From assembly GCA_947259375.1 (NCBI GenBank), contig CAMYLZ010000027.1, positions 62,001 through 126,000 of the forward strand: a DNA stretch of 64,000 nt, given 5' to 3'. Shown piece after piece: positions 62,327 through 64,000 of this stretch (position 1 is its first letter; each line of letters starts with the position of its first letter). The notes under the pieces were generated by a model. That model made no database searches. It saw nothing but the letters and a program-made list of their open reading frames with translations, and was not told the DNA's origin. Made by a program: the position numbers and the translations under genes. This stretch comes from an uncultured Parvularculaceae bacterium (GTDB lineage: Bacteria > Pseudomonadota > Alphaproteobacteria > Caulobacterales > Parvularculaceae).

Positions 62327-64000
62327 ATGGCCAAGGACGGCGACGCTCCCTCGCAAGCGGCTTCAGTGAAGCCCGAGATGCTTTCAGTTTTATCGGGCGC
62401 GAACGCCCGTTACATCGAGGCGCAATATGAGCGCTTTTTGGCCAATCCCGGCTCGGTCAGCGAAGACTGGCGCGCATTCTTCAGGGATAATGCGGATGCC
62501 GGCGGCGCGCCTTCGGGCGGCGCGGCAAGCCATGGGCCAAGCTGGGCCCGCCGCGACTGGCCGCCACGCGCAAATGGCGAATTGACCGCCGCGCTTGACG
62601 GCGACTGGTCGGCGCTCGAGCCCAAGATCGAAGAAAAAGTCGCGAAGCGGATGCCGGCGGCGAGCGCCGAAGATGTGCGCCAGGCCACCAAGGATTCATT
62701 GCGCGCCTTGATGCTGATCCGCGCCTACCGCATTCGCGGCCATCTGATCGCCGATCTCGATCCCCTCGGGCTGCAGCAGCAAACGGTTCACCCCGAACTC
62801 GATCCCGTGACACTCGGCTTTTCCGAGAGCGACATGGACCGGCCGATCTTTATCGATCATGTGCTGGGACTGGAGACCGCGACCCTGCGCGAGATCATAG
62901 CGATCCTGAAGCGGACCTATTGCGGCACTTTCGCTGTCGAATTCATGCATATTACGGACCCTGAGCAAAAGGCGTGGATGCAGCAGCGCATTGAAGGGGT
63001 CGACAAGGACATCACCTTCACAAATGAAGGCAAGCGCGCGATCTTCAACAAGCTTGTCGAGGCGGAAGGCTTCGAGAATTTCCTGCAGAAGAAATATACC
63101 GGCACCAAGCGGTTTGGCCTTGACGGTGCGGAAGCGATGGTGCCGGCGCTTGAGCAGATCATCAAACGCGGCGGCGCCCTCGGCGTCAAAGAGATTGTCA
63201 TCGGCATGCCGCATCGCGGGCGGCTCAATGTGCTCGCGGCGGTGATGGGCAAACCTTATCACCATATTTTCCATGAATTTCACGGCGGCTCAGTGACCCC
63301 CGACGAAGTCGGCGGATCGGGCGACGTCAAATACCATCTCGGCGCTTCGTCGGACCGGGTATTTGACGACAACAAGGTGCACTTGTCGCTGACGGCGAAC
63401 CCATCGCATCTCGAGGCTGTCAATCCGGTGGTGCTCGGCAAGGCGCGCTCCAAACAGGATCGCATCGAACCGCCTGAACTTGACGCGCCGCGCACCCATG
63501 TCCTGCCCTTGCTCCTGCATGGCGACGCGGCCTTTGCCGGGCAGGGAATTGTCGCCGAATGTTTCGGTTTTTCGGGGCTGCGCGGTTATCGCGCCGGCGG
63601 AACCATTCATTTTATCGTCAACAATCAGATCGGGTTCACCACAAGCCCGCGCTTCGCCCGGTCTTCTCCGTACCCGTCGGATGTGGCGAAAATGGTCGAA
63701 GCGCCAATTTTCCACGTCAATGGCGACGATCCGGAAGCGGTTGTCTACGCGGCCAAGGTGGCGACCGAGTTTCGGCAGAAATTCGGCGCCGATGTGGTGA
63801 TCGATATGTTCTGTTATCGTCGCTTTGGACACAATGAAGGCGATGAGCCGAGCTTTACCCAGCCACGGATGTATAAAAAGATCCGCTCACTGAAGACATC
63901 GCGTGAGATTTACGCCAAGCGGCTGGTCGAAGAGACGGTAATCGATGACGCTGAGGCCTCGGGCGCGCTCGAGAAATTCCGCACTTTCCTCGATGAAGAA
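62327..64000 (+). CDS. sucA: 2-oxoglutarate dehydrogenase E1, N-terminal part
   Basis: The first 558 codons are in the window; the 3' part continues beyond it. The N-terminus has NARYIEAQYERFLANPGSVSEDWRAFF, the E2-binding start of SucA. Later GMPHRGRLNVL, GDVKYHLG and HLSLTANPSHLEAVNPVV are thiamine diphosphate-domain motifs of E1o, followed by the GDAAFAGQGIVAE and HFIVNNQIGFTT blocks. It decarboxylates 2-oxoglutarate in the TCA cycle; a GGAC-like ribosome site lies 8-10 bases upstream. The order sucD-sucA is common in alphaproteobacteria. Confidence 0.96.
   Translation, partial: MAKDGDAPSQAASVKPEMLSVLSGANARYIEAQYERFLANPGSVSEDWRAFFRDNADAGGAPSGGAASHGPSWARRDWPPRANGELTAALDGDWSALEPKIEEKVAKRMPAASAEDVRQATKDSLRALMLIRAYRIRGHLIADLDPLGLQQQTVHPELDPVTLGFSESDMDRPIFIDHVLGLETATLREIIAILKRTYCGTFAVEFMHITDPEQKAWMQQRIEGVDKDITFTNEGKRAIFNKLVEAEGFENFLQKKYTGTKRFGLDGAEAMVPALEQIIKRGGALGVKEIVIGMPHRGRLNVLAAVMGKPYHHIFHEFHGGSVTPDEVGGSGDVKYHLGASSDRVFDDNKVHLSLTANPSHLEAVNPVVLGKARSKQDRIEPPELDAPRTHVLPLLLHGDAAFAGQGIVAECFGFSGLRGYRAGGTIHFIVNNQIGFTTSPRFARSSPYPSDVAKMVEAPIFHVNGDDPEAVVYAAKVATEFRQKFGADVVIDMFCYRRFGHNEGDEPSFTQPRMYKKIRSLKTSREIYAKRLVEETVIDDAEASGALEKFRTFLDEE

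Noticed and set aside
1-64000. tRNA or rRNA genes, CRISPR arrays, insertion sequences and prophage parts
   Set aside because: No cloverleaf, repeat-spacer array, transposase or integrase was recognised on reading both strands; a dedicated search could still find a missed tRNA.

Overview
This window looks like the chromosome of an alphaproteobacterium. The evidence is the gene repertoire and gene style: fairly GC-rich DNA, an IorAB-type molybdenum hydroxylase, an ORFan-rich glycan locus, a PEP-CTERM-like protein, and sucC/sucD/sucA in series. Family-level placement (for example Parvularculaceae or Hyphomonadaceae relatives) is a guess. No tRNA, rRNA, CRISPR array or insertion sequence was seen. 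Genes are dense on both strands.

Layout. 1-2.9 kb: an isoquinoline-oxidoreductase-like operon (minus strand), cut by the window edge. 2.9-7.1 kb: glycosyltransferase, Wzy-like polymerase and Wzx-like flippase. 7.3-11.9 kb: a complete type I secretion trio (TolC, ABC, HlyD) without an obvious substrate. 12-20.7 kb: galE, a GT2, the Kdo genes kdsD, kdsB and kdsA with a histidine phosphatase fused by overlap to kdsB, an MptE/DUF115-like protein, and a Wzm/Wzt ABC exporter. 21-31.5 kb: an AT-richer accessory block with a PEP-CTERM-like protein, a polysialyltransferase-like protein, a small sulfotransferase, a 1862-residue multidomain glycan enzyme and a GT-FkbM fusion. 31.9-36.2 kb: an overlapping operon with GT2, acylneuraminate-type cytidylyltransferase, 2-hydroxyacid dehydrogenase, SDR and SMP-30 lactonase. 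36.1-43.4 kb: GDP-fucose genes (gmd, fcl), GT2, rfbC, nrdB with twin NrdR-like boxes, manC and an AGE-family isomerase. 43.8-57.9 kb: a subtilase autotransporter lipoprotein, a patatin, and mostly metabolic or housekeeping genes (amidase, hydrolases, rarD, asd, LD-carboxypeptidase, Mpl-like ligase, GNAT). 57.9-58.4 kb: a secreted avidin of the dimeric rhizavidin type. 58.5-64 kb: sucC, three small unrelated genes, sucD and the start of sucA.

How it works together. About 40 kb (3-43 kb) is a surface-polysaccharide locus. It supplies UDP-galactose, CMP-Kdo, probably a second CMP-activated acidic sugar, GDP-mannose/GDP-L-fucose and a dTDP-sugar step. It carries many transferases plus sulfation and methylation enzymes, and both Wzx/Wzy and ABC (Wzm/Wzt) export parts. 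The most striking items are the 1862-residue fusion of glycosyltransferase, methyltransferase and sulfotransferase domains, the avidin, two homopolymeric tracts that could give phase variation, and a candidate replacement for Kdo-8-phosphate phosphatase.
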